A program made the translations under genes and the position numbers. A DNA stretch of 64,000 nt from DASZUK01 sp035547695 (GTDB taxonomy: Bacteria > Actinomycetota > Acidimicrobiia > Acidimicrobiales > RAAP-2), in the NCBI GenBank assembly GCA_035547695.1, contig DASZUK010000062.1, forward strand, positions 62,001 through 126,000, given 5' to 3'. Positions 7,489-16,500 of this stretch are shown here, in pieces. A model generated the notes under the pieces. That model did no database searches and had not been told where the DNA came from. It saw nothing but the letters and a program-made list of their open reading frames with translations. The stretch's first letter is position 1. Every line of letters starts with the position of its first letter.

Positions 7489-10173
7489 TCAGCCGTCGCC
7501 GGTCGGACCAGGGCGAACTGAGAACTGTGCCATCGCGACGTGGTAGGCGTCGTAGGTCTTGGCCGTTGGCGACGCCCCTGGGTAGAGGTCCTCGATCATC
7601 GCCTCGCACGCCTGGAGCTCCCGGTCGATCCATGCGGCATTGCCGACCCGCGAGGCGCACTCGATGGCCAAGCGGAACAGCGACTCATTGAACGGGTCGA
7701 GACGGCGGGCCTGGTCGATAGCCCATCGGGCGCCTCGTCCGTCGCCCCGCTCGGCGAGCAACGGCGCCAGCAGGTGCGCGGCGTCGGTGGCGGCATTGGC
7801 GGCAAGTGCCTCGAACTGCGGTCCCCACCACCCCCAACCCATCCCCACGCGGCTGGCTGGCGCCCCCTCAATGAGGTCGAGGGCCGGTCGTAACAGCGCG
7901 ACCAACGCATCAGGGTCGGACACCGCGTCGGCCCGTTGCACGGCCGCCTGGAGCCGACCGAAGTCGGTGCTGACGTCAAGGGACTGGTAGCCGCCGGCGC
8001 GATCGGCGTGGGGAAGGTGCTCGGCGCCGACCCACTGACGCAGGGCCGCTGCCACCAGGCGCATGGTGTGGGCCGATCCTTCCCCAGTCCGGGTGGCGAG
8101 GGTCTCGGCCCGGATCTCGTAGGGCGGGATGGCATGGCCATGGAGGGCCAGGTAGGCGAGCAGCTCGATTGCCCGAGCTTCCCGGTGTTCGGGAGCGGTT
8201 CCCGTTGCCCCTTCGATGCGTGGGACCGGCGTGAGGACGCGCACCTCGACTGGCGCCGGTTCGGGGAAGGCGGCTGGCGTGGTCTCCCCACCTGCGTCGC
8301 CAGCGGAGGTCCGTCGCGCTTCGCTGGGCTGTTGTTCGTCCACCACCTCGGGCGGGACCGCCAGCTCGTCGAGGGCTCGGGCCATGTCGTCGTCGACGGC
8401 GGCAGGTAGGAGGGACAGCCCGAAAGGTTGGATCGTGGTCACCGTTGGGTCGCAGACCACGGTGACGTCGGTGGCCGACGCCGCCTCGGTCGTGACCGTC
8501 CCGACCTGGGCTCGGGTCGACGGATCGAGAGCCTCGGGGTCGCCGAGGTAGAGAACGCGGCCCCGTTCCTCGAGGAACGTGGGATTGCCGAGGAGTGCCA
8601 ACGCCTCTCGGGCGGCTTCGGGCGTGGTGACCACATGGAGCCGGTCGCCGGTCCAGGCCCACGCCTGGGCAACCGTCCGCATGGCGGCCAAGACCGACGG
8701 TGCGTTGGTCCCGACCAATGGCACCACGGCGCCGGGCTCAACGGGTACGAGGAACGTCCCCGCGGCACTCTCACCGGCGGGCACCAGCGCGGCGATCCAG
8801 GGCTCGGTGTCGTGGGCACCGGGAAGTGTCGTCACCTCGACGGCGGCCGGGAGCACCCAGGCGTAGCCGTCGGCCCCGGAAAGAAAGGCGCCGGGGGCCT
8901 CGGTCGTTGGTTCGGCGAGAACCAGGGTCAGCCCGTCGGGGCCGACCCGGACCAACCGGATACGGGGGGCGGTGTGCTCTTGTCCGGCGAGGGCAAAGGT
9001 GAGGTGGGAGAACCCGTAGCCCACGAGATCGGGAAGGGGGACAGCGGTGAAGGCGGCCAGGTCGGCCTCGATGGACTCGGCCCTCTCGGTGCGAGCTCGG
9101 GTCGTCTGGCCGGGGAGGCGGTGGCGCCGGGCCAAGCGCCGGCTGCGAAGTGCTGCCGCCGCCAGCAGGGCGGCGCAGAGGGCGCCGAGGCCGAGGGCGG
9201 CCAGCTCGGGTAACTCGTAGCGGTGCGGGTCGTCAGCGTGGCGCCGCACGCTCGGGTGCGCCGCCACATGGCGCGCCGGGACCGTGCTGTCGTTGGCTGG
9301 GGCTCCTTGGCGTGACGGCGCCTGGTCATGCGGGGCGGTCGTGGTTGGCGTCGACGTCGGTCCGGGGGCGGTGGCCGAGGCCGCGGGCGGCGGGTCTGGT
9401 GTGGCGGGTTGTGGGTCGCTCGGTGCCGTGACAGGGGCCACTGTCTCGGATGGCGCTGGGGTGGCAGGCGGCGGATCGCTGGTCGTGGACGGGACGCTCA
9501 GCTGCCAGCCGGCATAGATGAGGTTGGGATCGGTGAAGACCAGGCCGTCGTCCATCGTCCGGCCAGCGTTCGCCTGCCAGAGCAGTTGCCAGTTCTCGCC
9601 GTCCCCGTACAGCTGCTCGGCGATGATCCAGAGCGATTGGCCCTCTTCCACCGTGTAGGTCGAGGCAGTCGAGGCCGGGGTGACCGGGGGTACCGAAGGG
9701 CTCGCCACGGCCGGCGTTGGTGCCGTGCTGGCCGCCGAACTGCTTGTGGTCGGCGTCGCGTTCGGCGGGGCCGGGGCGGCGACGGCCACCGTGCTGGTTG
9801 GCGCCGCACCAGCCGAGAGTGAGGTGCCGGCCACCACTGCCGCTACTGCCATGCAGGCCCCGGCGATGCGGACGGCCAGGCGGTTGATGTAGTGCGGCGT
9901 CCGGGGGTCGGGGTGGTCGTGGCGGAGTTGGGTGACGGTCGCCCGAATCAACAGCACCAGGTGGATCGCCCACAGGACCCACACGATCACCACCACGAGG
10001 TCGAACAGCCCCCGCTCAGCGAAGACCGTCGACGCGTCGAAGGGCCGGGGGATGGGCAGCCCGACCACGATGGCCAGGACGACGGGCACCGAGGGCACGA
10101 TGATGAGGACGGCGAGCAGCGTGACGGCCGCCGAAAGGGTGCGCCGGAGCCGGGGAAAGGGGCGGTCAGTCAT
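7489..10173 (-). CDS. Membrane protein with LysM and C-terminal BTAD domains
   Basis: An 894-residue protein. Two or three helices lie in the first 120 residues, then comes an Ala/Pro/Thr linker, a LysM domain (about 172-229: YTVEEGQSLWIIAEQLYGDG, ending YAGWQLSVP), a second Pro-rich linker, and a further helix near 325. The large C-terminal part includes a bacterial transcriptional activator (BTAD/TPR-like) domain over the last 230 residues (HTMRLVAAALRQWVGAEHLP, then DEARGARWAIDQARRLDPFNE-type helices). The ATG at 10173 has an AGGAGG site 6 bases upstream. A wall-binding domain joined across the membrane to an activator-type domain suggests a sensor-regulator or scaffold of the envelope. 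Its neighbours are a Pro/Thr-rich anchored protein and a sigma-like factor. Confidence 0.8.
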   Translation of the reverse strand: MTDRPFPRLRRTLSAAVTLLAVLIIVPSVPVVLAIVVGLPIPRPFDASTVFAERGLFDLVVVIVWVLWAIHLVLLIRATVTQLRHDHPDPRTPHYINRLAVRIAGACMAVAAVVAGTSLSAGAAPTSTVAVAAPAPPNATPTTSSSAASTAPTPAVASPSVPPVTPASTASTYTVEEGQSLWIIAEQLYGDGENWQLLWQANAGRTMDDGLVFTDPNLIYAGWQLSVPSTTSDPPPATPAPSETVAPVTAPSDPQPATPDPPPAASATAPGPTSTPTTTAPHDQAPSRQGAPANDSTVPARHVAAHPSVRRHADDPHRYELPELAALGLGALCAALLAAAALRSRRLARRHRLPGQTTRARTERAESIEADLAAFTAVPLPDLVGYGFSHLTFALAGQEHTAPRIRLVRVGPDGLTLVLAEPTTEAPGAFLSGADGYAWVLPAAVEVTTLPGAHDTEPWIAALVPAGESAAGTFLVPVEPGAVVPLVGTNAPSVLAAMRTVAQAWAWTGDRLHVVTTPEAAREALALLGNPTFLEERGRVLYLGDPEALDPSTRAQVGTVTTEAASATDVTVVCDPTVTTIQPFGLSLLPAAVDDDMARALDELAVPPEVVDEQQPSEARRTSAGDAGGETTPAAFPEPAPVEVRVLTPVPRIEGATGTAPEHREARAIELLAYLALHGHAIPPYEIRAETLATRTGEGSAHTMRLVAAALRQWVGAEHLPHADRAGGYQSLDVSTDFGRLQAAVQRADAVSDPDALVALLRPALDLIEGAPASRVGMGWGWWGPQFEALAANAATDAAHLLAPLLAERGDGRGARWAIDQARRLDPFNESLFRLAIECASRVGNAAWIDRELQACEAMIEDLYPGASPTAKTYDAYHVAMAQFSVRPGPTGDG

Positions 10174-10224
10174 CGGCGTCCTCCTTGCTCGGTCACGCTT
10201 GGTCCGGTCACGTCGGCGCGTCAC

Positions 10225-10899
10225 TCAGTTCGACGGGTAGGAGATGACGAGGTTGTACGAGACGGTGGACTCCACCCCGGTCGACTCGGCGATGGTGACC
10301 GAAGCCGACCCGGACGGACAGGTAGCCGAGACGGACAGGCCGCTCGGCCCCTGCTGGCTGCTCGTGGCCCCGCCGGGGCAGGTGACGGTGATGGAGAGGT
10401 CCGGCGTGCCCGACCAGGTGCCGGTTCCGCTCACCACGCCGCCACTGGTGGTGACCGTGTAGGTCGCGGACACCACCCCAGGCGTCGGGTAGCCGAGGGA
10501 CCCCGGCTGGGTCTGGCTGGCGATGTGCGGTGGCACGTAGCCCTGGGTGGTCGTCGTGACGACCGACGGCGTAGCGGCGGTCGTCGGGGGAGCTGGCGGC
10601 GCGACGGTGGGGGTCGGTGCGCCGGTGGTCGTCGTCCGAGGCGCCGTCGTCGGGGGATCGGTGGTGGGCGGGGAGGTCGTGGCCGGTGCCGGAGGATCGG
10701 TGGTGGTCGTGGTAGTCGGTGCGGTCGTGGCCGCCGCGCTCGGTGGCGGGGCGATCCCGAGGCCGCGGGTGGCGGCGTTCAAGGCCACGAGGTTCGGGTC
10801 GTGGATGAGCATGAGGACGACCAGCAACAGGCCGACGAGCAGGCACACCACCAGCCCCGGGCCCTTGAAGCTCGGGAGCCGGAGCCGGCGTGGCTTCAC
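10225..10899 (-). CDS. Membrane-anchored Pro/Thr-rich surface protein
   Basis: A 224-residue protein read from GTG 10899, which overlaps the upstream stop as GTGA; an ATG at 10920 is in frame but less well supported. A basic start (KPRRLRLPSFKG) is followed by one transmembrane helix (about 14-34, VVCLLVGLLLVVLMLIH). Residues 50-130 are a Thr/Pro/Ala linker of TTTTTT and PPTT type. The last 95 residues form a small beta-rich domain with two cysteine-containing segments (VTCPGGA and ATCPSG) that could make a disulfide. It is probably displayed outside the membrane. No function is recognised. It lies between the sigma-like gene and the LysM-BTAD gene and is likely co-transcribed with both. Confidence 0.6.
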   Translation of the reverse strand: MKPRRLRLPSFKGPGLVVCLLVGLLLVVLMLIHDPNLVALNAATRGLGIAPPPSAAATTAPTTTTTTDPPAPATTSPPTTDPPTTAPRTTTTGAPTPTVAPPAPPTTAATPSVVTTTTQGYVPPHIASQTQPGSLGYPTPGVVSATYTVTTSGGVVSGTGTWSGTPDLSITVTCPGGATSSQQGPSGLSVSATCPSGSASVTIAESTGVESTVSYNLVISYPSN

Positions 10900-11621
10900 G
10901 CGCTGGCGCTCAGCACCCATCGCTCGGCCATGTCGCGCCGGTGTTGGACGTGCCCCCTCGTCCTGCCCATGGCCTTTGCCACCTGGCGCACGCTGTAGCC
11001 GTAGACGCGGGTGAGCGAGATGATGGTGGCGTCGTGATCGTCGAGGCCAAGGTCGGCCGGCACGGCCAGGGCAGCGGCGAGCGTTTCGAGGTCGCTCTGC
11101 TCGGGGGGTGCCGGAATCGTGTCGATGTCGTAGGTGGCGGTGCGCCGCTGTTCGGCCAGCACCGCCCAGGCCTGGCGCCGCAGACGGCAGCGAACGGCCG
11201 CCAGGATGTCGCCCGCTGCATACGGCCGGTCTTGGCCGCACCAATCGTTCACCACCATCCAGAGGGTGGCGATGGCGTCGTCGTAGCAGGAGCGCCGGTC
11301 CGGCCAGGTGTGGACGAGAGGCCCGATCGCGGCGACCGGGCGGACGACCCCGTGCACCAGGCACTGCACCACGGCGCGCGGGACGAGCCGGTGAGACCCG
11401 GCCGAACGCAGCATGGCCGAGAGGACGTGGCCGGCATCCTCGGGAGCGAGGCTGTTCGGTCCCCGGCGCACCAACGCCACCAGGTCGCCCAGGTCGGCGG
11501 CGCCGAGGGCGGCCACCACCGGCTCTCGATCCGAGAGTGCCCGCTGGGCGCGGGCGGCCTCAGGTGCGTGGGCCAACCACTCCCACTCGTCGTCGAACTG
11601 TGCCATGAGGGTCTGTGTCAT
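10896..11621 (-). CDS. Sigma-70-region-4-like regulatory protein
   Basis: A 241-residue protein. The N-terminal 180 residues are helical with no motif I recognise. The C-terminal 60 residues (HDATIISLTRVYGYSVRQVA, then KAMGRTRGHVQHRRDMAERW) look like the helix-turn-helix of sigma-factor region 4 or a LuxR-like domain. It may be a divergent sigma-like or transfer-control factor. The start is ATG 11621; no ribosome-binding site is evident and an upstream GTG near 11722 is possible. A TTGACA hexamer (11669-11674, minus) and an 18-base palindrome (11689-11706) lie upstream. Its stop overlaps the next gene start (GTGA). Confidence 0.6.
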   Translation of the reverse strand: MTQTLMAQFDDEWEWLAHAPEAARAQRALSDREPVVAALGAADLGDLVALVRRGPNSLAPEDAGHVLSAMLRSAGSHRLVPRAVVQCLVHGVVRPVAAIGPLVHTWPDRRSCYDDAIATLWMVVNDWCGQDRPYAAGDILAAVRCRLRRQAWAVLAEQRRTATYDIDTIPAPPEQSDLETLAAALAVPADLGLDDHDATIISLTRVYGYSVRQVAKAMGRTRGHVQHRRDMAERWVLSASA

Positions 11622-11688
11622 GGCGGCACGGTGCGCCGGCCCGATGCCAATGAACGTTCCTACGAGCGTGTCAACAGGGATTTTTCGG

Positions 11689-11706
11689 TACCAAAGGCCG
11701 TTGGTA
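11689..11706. promoter_or_regulatory. Palindromic operator candidate, copy 1
   Basis: TACCAAAGGCCGTTGGTA, a dyad of the form CCAA-N6-TTGG with flanking TA/TA, lies 68 bases upstream of the sigma-like gene start. A second copy with one base changed lies at 13354-13371, near the start of the CAP-repeat gene. Two near-identical 18-base palindromes at neighbouring gene starts suggest a shared DNA-binding regulator. The protein is unknown. Confidence 0.5.
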
Positions 11707-11832
11707 ACGAGCACGCACCGCCGTGATCGCCGCCAACGCGGTGCTGAGGCGAGGTGGTGAGAGGCTGCCCCGACGGCGCGGGGAGGATCCAGATGCCTGG
11801 GGCGGCGGGCGGCCCGATGAGCGCAGGTACGG

Positions 11833-13434
11833 TTAGTCGGCACCGAAGAACCCGGCGTCGCCGAAGCTGAACACCCCGCCGTCCGCCGCCACTTCCCAAT
11901 AGCCACGTCCGTCGGGGGTGGCAGCGATGCCGGCAACCGGCCGGACGAGCGGCGCTCCGCCCATCGAGCCGAAGAACCCGGCGTCGCCAAAGGCGAACAC
12001 CCCGCCGTCGGAGGCCACGAGCCAGTAGCCCCGGCCGTCGGGTGTGGTCGCCATGCCCACCACCGGGCGGTTCAGATGGAGGCTCCCCGTCGAACCGTAG
12101 AAGGCAGCATCCCCGAAGGCGAAGATGCCGCCGTCCGCCGCCACCTCCCAATAGCCATGTCCGTCCAGGGTGGCAGCGATGCCGACGACCGGCTGGTTGA
12201 GCGGCGTCCCGCCCATCGAGCCCAGGAATGGGGCGTCCCCGAAGGCGAAGATGCCCCCGTCTCGGGCGACCTCCCAATAACCTCCGCCGTCAGCCGTCGC
12301 GGCCATCCCCACCACCGGCTGGTTGAGGGGGCGGCCGCCCATCGAGCCGAAGTAGCCGGCGTCGCCGTAGCTGAAGATGCCGCCATCCGATCCCACGAGC
12401 CAGTAGCCGCCACCGTCGGTCGTCGGCGCCATCGCTACCACCGGGGCGTTGAGTGCCAGGCCGGCCGCCGAGCCTCGGAAGGTGGCGTCCCCGTGGACCG
12501 ACACCGCACCGGCGGCGTTGGCAAGCGCGTAGCCGCCGCCGTCGGAGGACGGGACGATCGAGACCACCGGGGCAGGGAGTGGCGAGGTCGGCACCGAGCC
12601 CGCCGGGTAGCTCGGGCCGGTGCAGCTCCAGTCGACCCCGGTAGCGAAGGGCGTGTCAGCCACGATGGGCTGCTGGGGGAAGACGTTGTTCGAGGGGTAC
12701 GTGCCGCCCGCGTCGGTGACGGTGGTGACGGTTCCCCCCGAGGCCGTGTAGACGTTGTTCTCCGCCAGTTCGGTCTGTAGCGCCGCCTGGCCGGCGTTCC
12801 AGCTCGCCTCGTCGGGGTCGTAGAAGGCGGCGACAACGTAGAGGGCGCCGGTCGCGGTGCAGGCAGCACCGATGCCGGCCAGGGTGGGCGCGGCCGAGAG
12901 CACCCCCACGGCGTGGCCGTAGCTCTGCATGACCGCCTGGTCGATGTTGGCCGACGTGCTCCCGGCCGCGGCGAAGCCGCCCGCCAGGTACTCGTAGCCG
13001 GATGGCACCGGGCCGCCGTAGTCGTTGAGGCTGTTGTTGGCGGCGTCCCACTCGGCGGCCGCTTGCAGGGTCTCCTCGATCCCGGCCGATGGGGAGAGGG
13101 CGCTCAGGGCGGTGGGAACCCCGTTCACCCGGTAGTCCCGAGCGGGCGCGGCCCGCTCCAGGTTGATCCGGGCCAGCACGTCGTCGGCGATCCCGACCTC
13201 GGCGGAGGTTGGGGCCGAGTACGGGCACTGAGGGCCGGGGCATTCGATCCGCAGGATGTCGTGGGGCATCGCCGCGCCGGCCGACGAAACCGCGTCGAGC
13301 GACGTTCCGGCAACGAGCGCCGTCGTCATGAGCGCCAGGCTGCTCGCCATCGTTACCAAAGTCCGTTGGTACGTTCGTAGGTATCGACGCTCACGAGTCG
13401 GATCTACCTGGTGAAGTTCCCTTTTCCTGGTCAT
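11833..13434 (-). CDS. Secreted CAP/SCP-domain protein with C-terminal GDAGFFGS repeats
   Basis: A 533-residue exported protein. A long basic start is followed by a signal helix (about 29-53). Residues 75-260 resemble a CAP/SCP (PR-1) domain: ARINLERAA near the start and ETLQAAAEWDAANNSLND as the typical helix; cysteines are few. Residues 290-533 are about six repeats of roughly 42 residues, each with YWxVxxDGGIFxFGDAxFxGSMGG and PVVGMAxTxDG, that resemble a beta-propeller or solenoid. The start at 13434 is chosen because an internal ATG at 13350 would lose the basic signal-peptide region. A wall-linked or secreted structural or binding protein is likely; the true substrate is unknown. Confidence 0.75.
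   Translation of the reverse strand: MTRKRELHQVDPTRERRYLRTYQRTLVTMASSLALMTTALVAGTSLDAVSSAGAAMPHDILRIECPGPQCPYSAPTSAEVGIADDVLARINLERAAPARDYRVNGVPTALSALSPSAGIEETLQAAAEWDAANNSLNDYGGPVPSGYEYLAGGFAAAGSTSANIDQAVMQSYGHAVGVLSAAPTLAGIGAACTATGALYVVAAFYDPDEASWNAGQAALQTELAENNVYTASGGTVTTVTDAGGTYPSNNVFPQQPIVADTPFATGVDWSCTGPSYPAGSVPTSPLPAPVVSIVPSSDGGGYALANAAGAVSVHGDATFRGSAAGLALNAPVVAMAPTTDGGGYWLVGSDGGIFSYGDAGYFGSMGGRPLNQPVVGMAATADGGGYWEVARDGGIFAFGDAPFLGSMGGTPLNQPVVGIAATLDGHGYWEVAADGGIFAFGDAAFYGSTGSLHLNRPVVGMATTPDGRGYWLVASDGGVFAFGDAGFFGSMGGAPLVRPVAGIAATPDGRGYWEVAADGGVFSFGDAGFFGAD
11839..12530 (-). repeat. Tandem coding repeats, period about 126 bp
   Basis: About six imperfect tandem units of roughly 126 bases encode the 42-residue DGGIFxFGDAxFxGS repeat. 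Stretches such as GCGAAGATGCCGCCGTC recur with few changes. The repeats keep the reading frame and so reflect protein structure, not a mobile element. Confidence 0.75.
13354..13371. promoter_or_regulatory. Palindromic operator candidate, copy 2
   Basis: TACCAAAGTCCGTTGGTA differs by one base from the palindrome at 11689-11706. It lies within the first 28 codons of the CAP-repeat gene as annotated, or just upstream if translation begins at 13350. Confidence 0.45.
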
Positions 13435-13501
13435 CCGATCCCTTTCCCGATGACGTGGCTCCTCTGCGCTTCACACTCGCAGGAGGGTGTACCGACGCCG
13501 C

Positions 13502-16500
13502 TCACCTCGGCTCGCCGTGGCTCGCTCCCGGCGCTGGCTTCCCCAGCTCGGCCGGTCGGGGTCGACGCCAGCGCCCGACGACGAGGAGGAGGACACCCAC
13601 GCCGGTCAACAGCCCGCCACCCTCGACCAGCAGCGCCGAGGGACCCCCGGTGAAGGCCAGGGCCGGCGGAGGCACTGGCTGTTCGGGCAGGGCAATCGTG
13701 GCCGCCTGGGCGGGAGTAGCCGTGGTCACGACCGGCGTGCACTCCCAGGCGCTGTCGAGCTGGTAGGCGGGTGGTGCCGACAGCTCGTGGAAGCACCAGC
13801 TCTCCCCGGCAGGGACCGAGAAGCCCAGCATCCCCTGGGCGTTGGTCGTCCCGGTGGCGTAGTACCAGTCGCCGGCCGGGACCGGCAGGTTGGCGGGGTT
13901 CGCTGGCAGGCTCCAGCCGGGTGGCGGTGCCCCCTGGCCCACCAGCTCGTAGGTGGCACCCGGGATGACCGTGTTCGGATCGGTGGAGTTGAACTTCCGG
14001 CCGTAGATGTCGACCATGACCAGGGTCTCGGGTAACGCGACGGTGGTATCCGTAGCCGGCGAGCTTGCGGTGACGACCGGGGTGCAGCGCAGGGCCGGGT
14101 CGAGGACATAGTTGAGCGGCGCCCCCGTCTCCAGCCAGCAGTAGGCGTAGCCAGCCGGCACGGTGAAGGACAGTTGGCCGCCTAGGTCGGTCGTCCCCTG
14201 TTCCCACCAGGTGTCGCCGGGTTCTATCGGAATCCCCGCCGGCATGTTGCCGCCGGGTGGACCCGAGGGCGCACCGGTGCCCACGACGTAGAGCTGGTAG
14301 GTGGCGCCGGGAATGACCGTGTTCGGTGAGGCGGCATTGAACTTTCGGGCCGAGATGCTGACGGTCTGTTCCGTGTCGCCGACGGTCACGTTGGCTGCCG
14401 GGGCCGGTGTTGTGGTGACGCCGACCACCGGACCGCTGGTGCAGTGCTCGGTGGTGTCGGCCACGTAGTTCGCCGGCGGCGTCACCTCCAAGAAGCAGTA
14501 GACGTAGCCGGGGAACTGGAGCGGGTAGCTCGCCACACCGTCCGTGCCAGTGGTCGACCGAGCTACCCAGGTCTGGCCGGTCTCGGCTGCGGCATTGCCA
14601 GGCGGGGTCGGGTGATCCGGGCCGTTCCCGCCGTCCACCCGGTAGAGGTCGAAAACCGCCCCCGATAGGGGCACGTCGGGGTTGGCGGCGTCGACCTTGG
14701 TGAGCGTGAGGTTGACGAACTCGCCGGGATCGGTGACGGTGATCGGCTGAGCGCCCTGGTCATTCTGGGCGGTGGAGCAGCCGGTGGCCCCCGCCTGGAG
14801 TCCCGGCGGGGCGACGGTCTCGGCCCAGCAGTAGGGCTCGGAAGAGATGAGAGCCGGGGGCGTCGAGCACGCGCCCGAGCTGTCCGTGGTGCACGTCGCT
14901 ACCACCGGCCCGGTCGGCGTGGTGCCGGCGTAGACGTCGATGACCGCGCCGGCGAGGATGACGGTCAGGGGATTGACGTTCCCCGTGGCGACCTTCTCGA
15001 AGCTGGCCGGCACCAGCAGGTGGTCGGTGAAGCTGGGCGATGCTGACCCGCCGGGCGTGAGGGTGAAGGTGGCTACGGGCGCAGGTGTCGGGAGGTAGTA
15101 ACCCGGAGGAGCGGTAACCTCGATCGCCTCGTAGTTGCCGGGTAGGTACGCCGTGCCGTCGTTGGCCGGAGGTGAGCAGGTGCCCGAAGTGTTGGTCGTG
15201 CACTGCCCGAGATCGGTGTCGTAGGTGCCGCTGCCCGCCGAGTCGTAGCGCACGTCAAAGACCGCTCCGGCCAAGGGGTCGCCCGTCTGGGCGTCGGTCT
15301 TGGTCACGACGATGGTGCCCGGCACGACCGCATCGGCGGCCGAAGTGGTCGTCGTCGCGTGGCCGGCGGTGACCGAGACAGTGAAGGGTGCGACCGGCGA
15401 GTACCCGGCTGGCACGGTGGATTCGGTGACGGTGTAGGTCCCCGGGACCAGCCCGGACAAGGTGTTGGTACTCCCGTTGGTATCGACCGTGAGCACGCCG
15501 ACCGCGACCGTCGAGGGAGCCGGACCGGTGACGGTGAACTGGGCCCCGGCGATCGCCCAGTAGGCGGTGTCATTGCCCGACTTGGTGAGGGTGAGGGAGC
15601 CGAGGTAGAGGTCGCCGAAGGTGACGCTGGCCACGGTGGAGGCCCCTGGCGCGAGGTAGATGGTCTGGGTCGTGGTCGCCGGGTTGAGCCAATAGCCAGG
15701 TGGTGCCCCACTTTCGGTGATTTGATACCAGCCGGGCAGCCAGGCGGCGCCATCGTTGGCGATGGGCGGCAGGCAGACGCCACTGGCCGGCGTCGTGCAA
15801 CTCCCAAGCGACTCGTCGTAGACGCCGTTGTTGGCCGTCGAGTAGCTGAAGCTGAAGACCGCACCGGCCAAAGGCTGGTTGGTCTCGGCGTCGATCTTGG
15901 CCGCGCCCAGCTGCGCCGGCACGATGTGGTCTCCGGCCGCGCCGGTGAAGGCCGCGACGGTGTTCTGGTTGGGGTAGACGGTGACCACCTGGTCGGGGGC
16001 GGCCTGGTACCCGGTGGGGACGACGGACTCGTGCATGCCGTACTGCGTGCCCCCGACGGTCGCCTCCAGCTGCGTGGAGGGCGGCGTGTTGCCCGAGGCA
16101 TCAGTGGTGAGGGTGTCGAGGACGTTCCCGAAGCCATCTTTGATTTGGAACTGCGCACCGGCGATCGAGTAGTAGGCCGTGTCGTCACCGGACTTCTGGA
16201 CTGAGATCGTGCCGTACTCGACCACATTGATGGCCGAGCCGGAGAAGCCCGTCCCGAGGCCCTCGCTCGCACCCGAGATCATCATGTTCTGGCCGCCCGA
16301 CCCGGCAGGTGCGCCGTAGGTGGGTGGCGTCGTGCCGACGGCATCGCCGATCACATTGATCGATGGCGCGCTGAAGGGTCCGGGGTTCGAGACGTTCCAC
16401 TCGTAGAAGATCTGGCCGGCGGCGTTGGTGGTCGTGCCATTGGTCCATACGAAATTGGTGATCTCTCCTGGGCCACCGACGGGTGGGGCAGTGAGGCTCA

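Noticed and set aside
11839..12530. 126-bp repeats as a CRISPR array or mobile element
   Set aside because: They keep frame and encode a regular protein repeat; there are no unique spacers.
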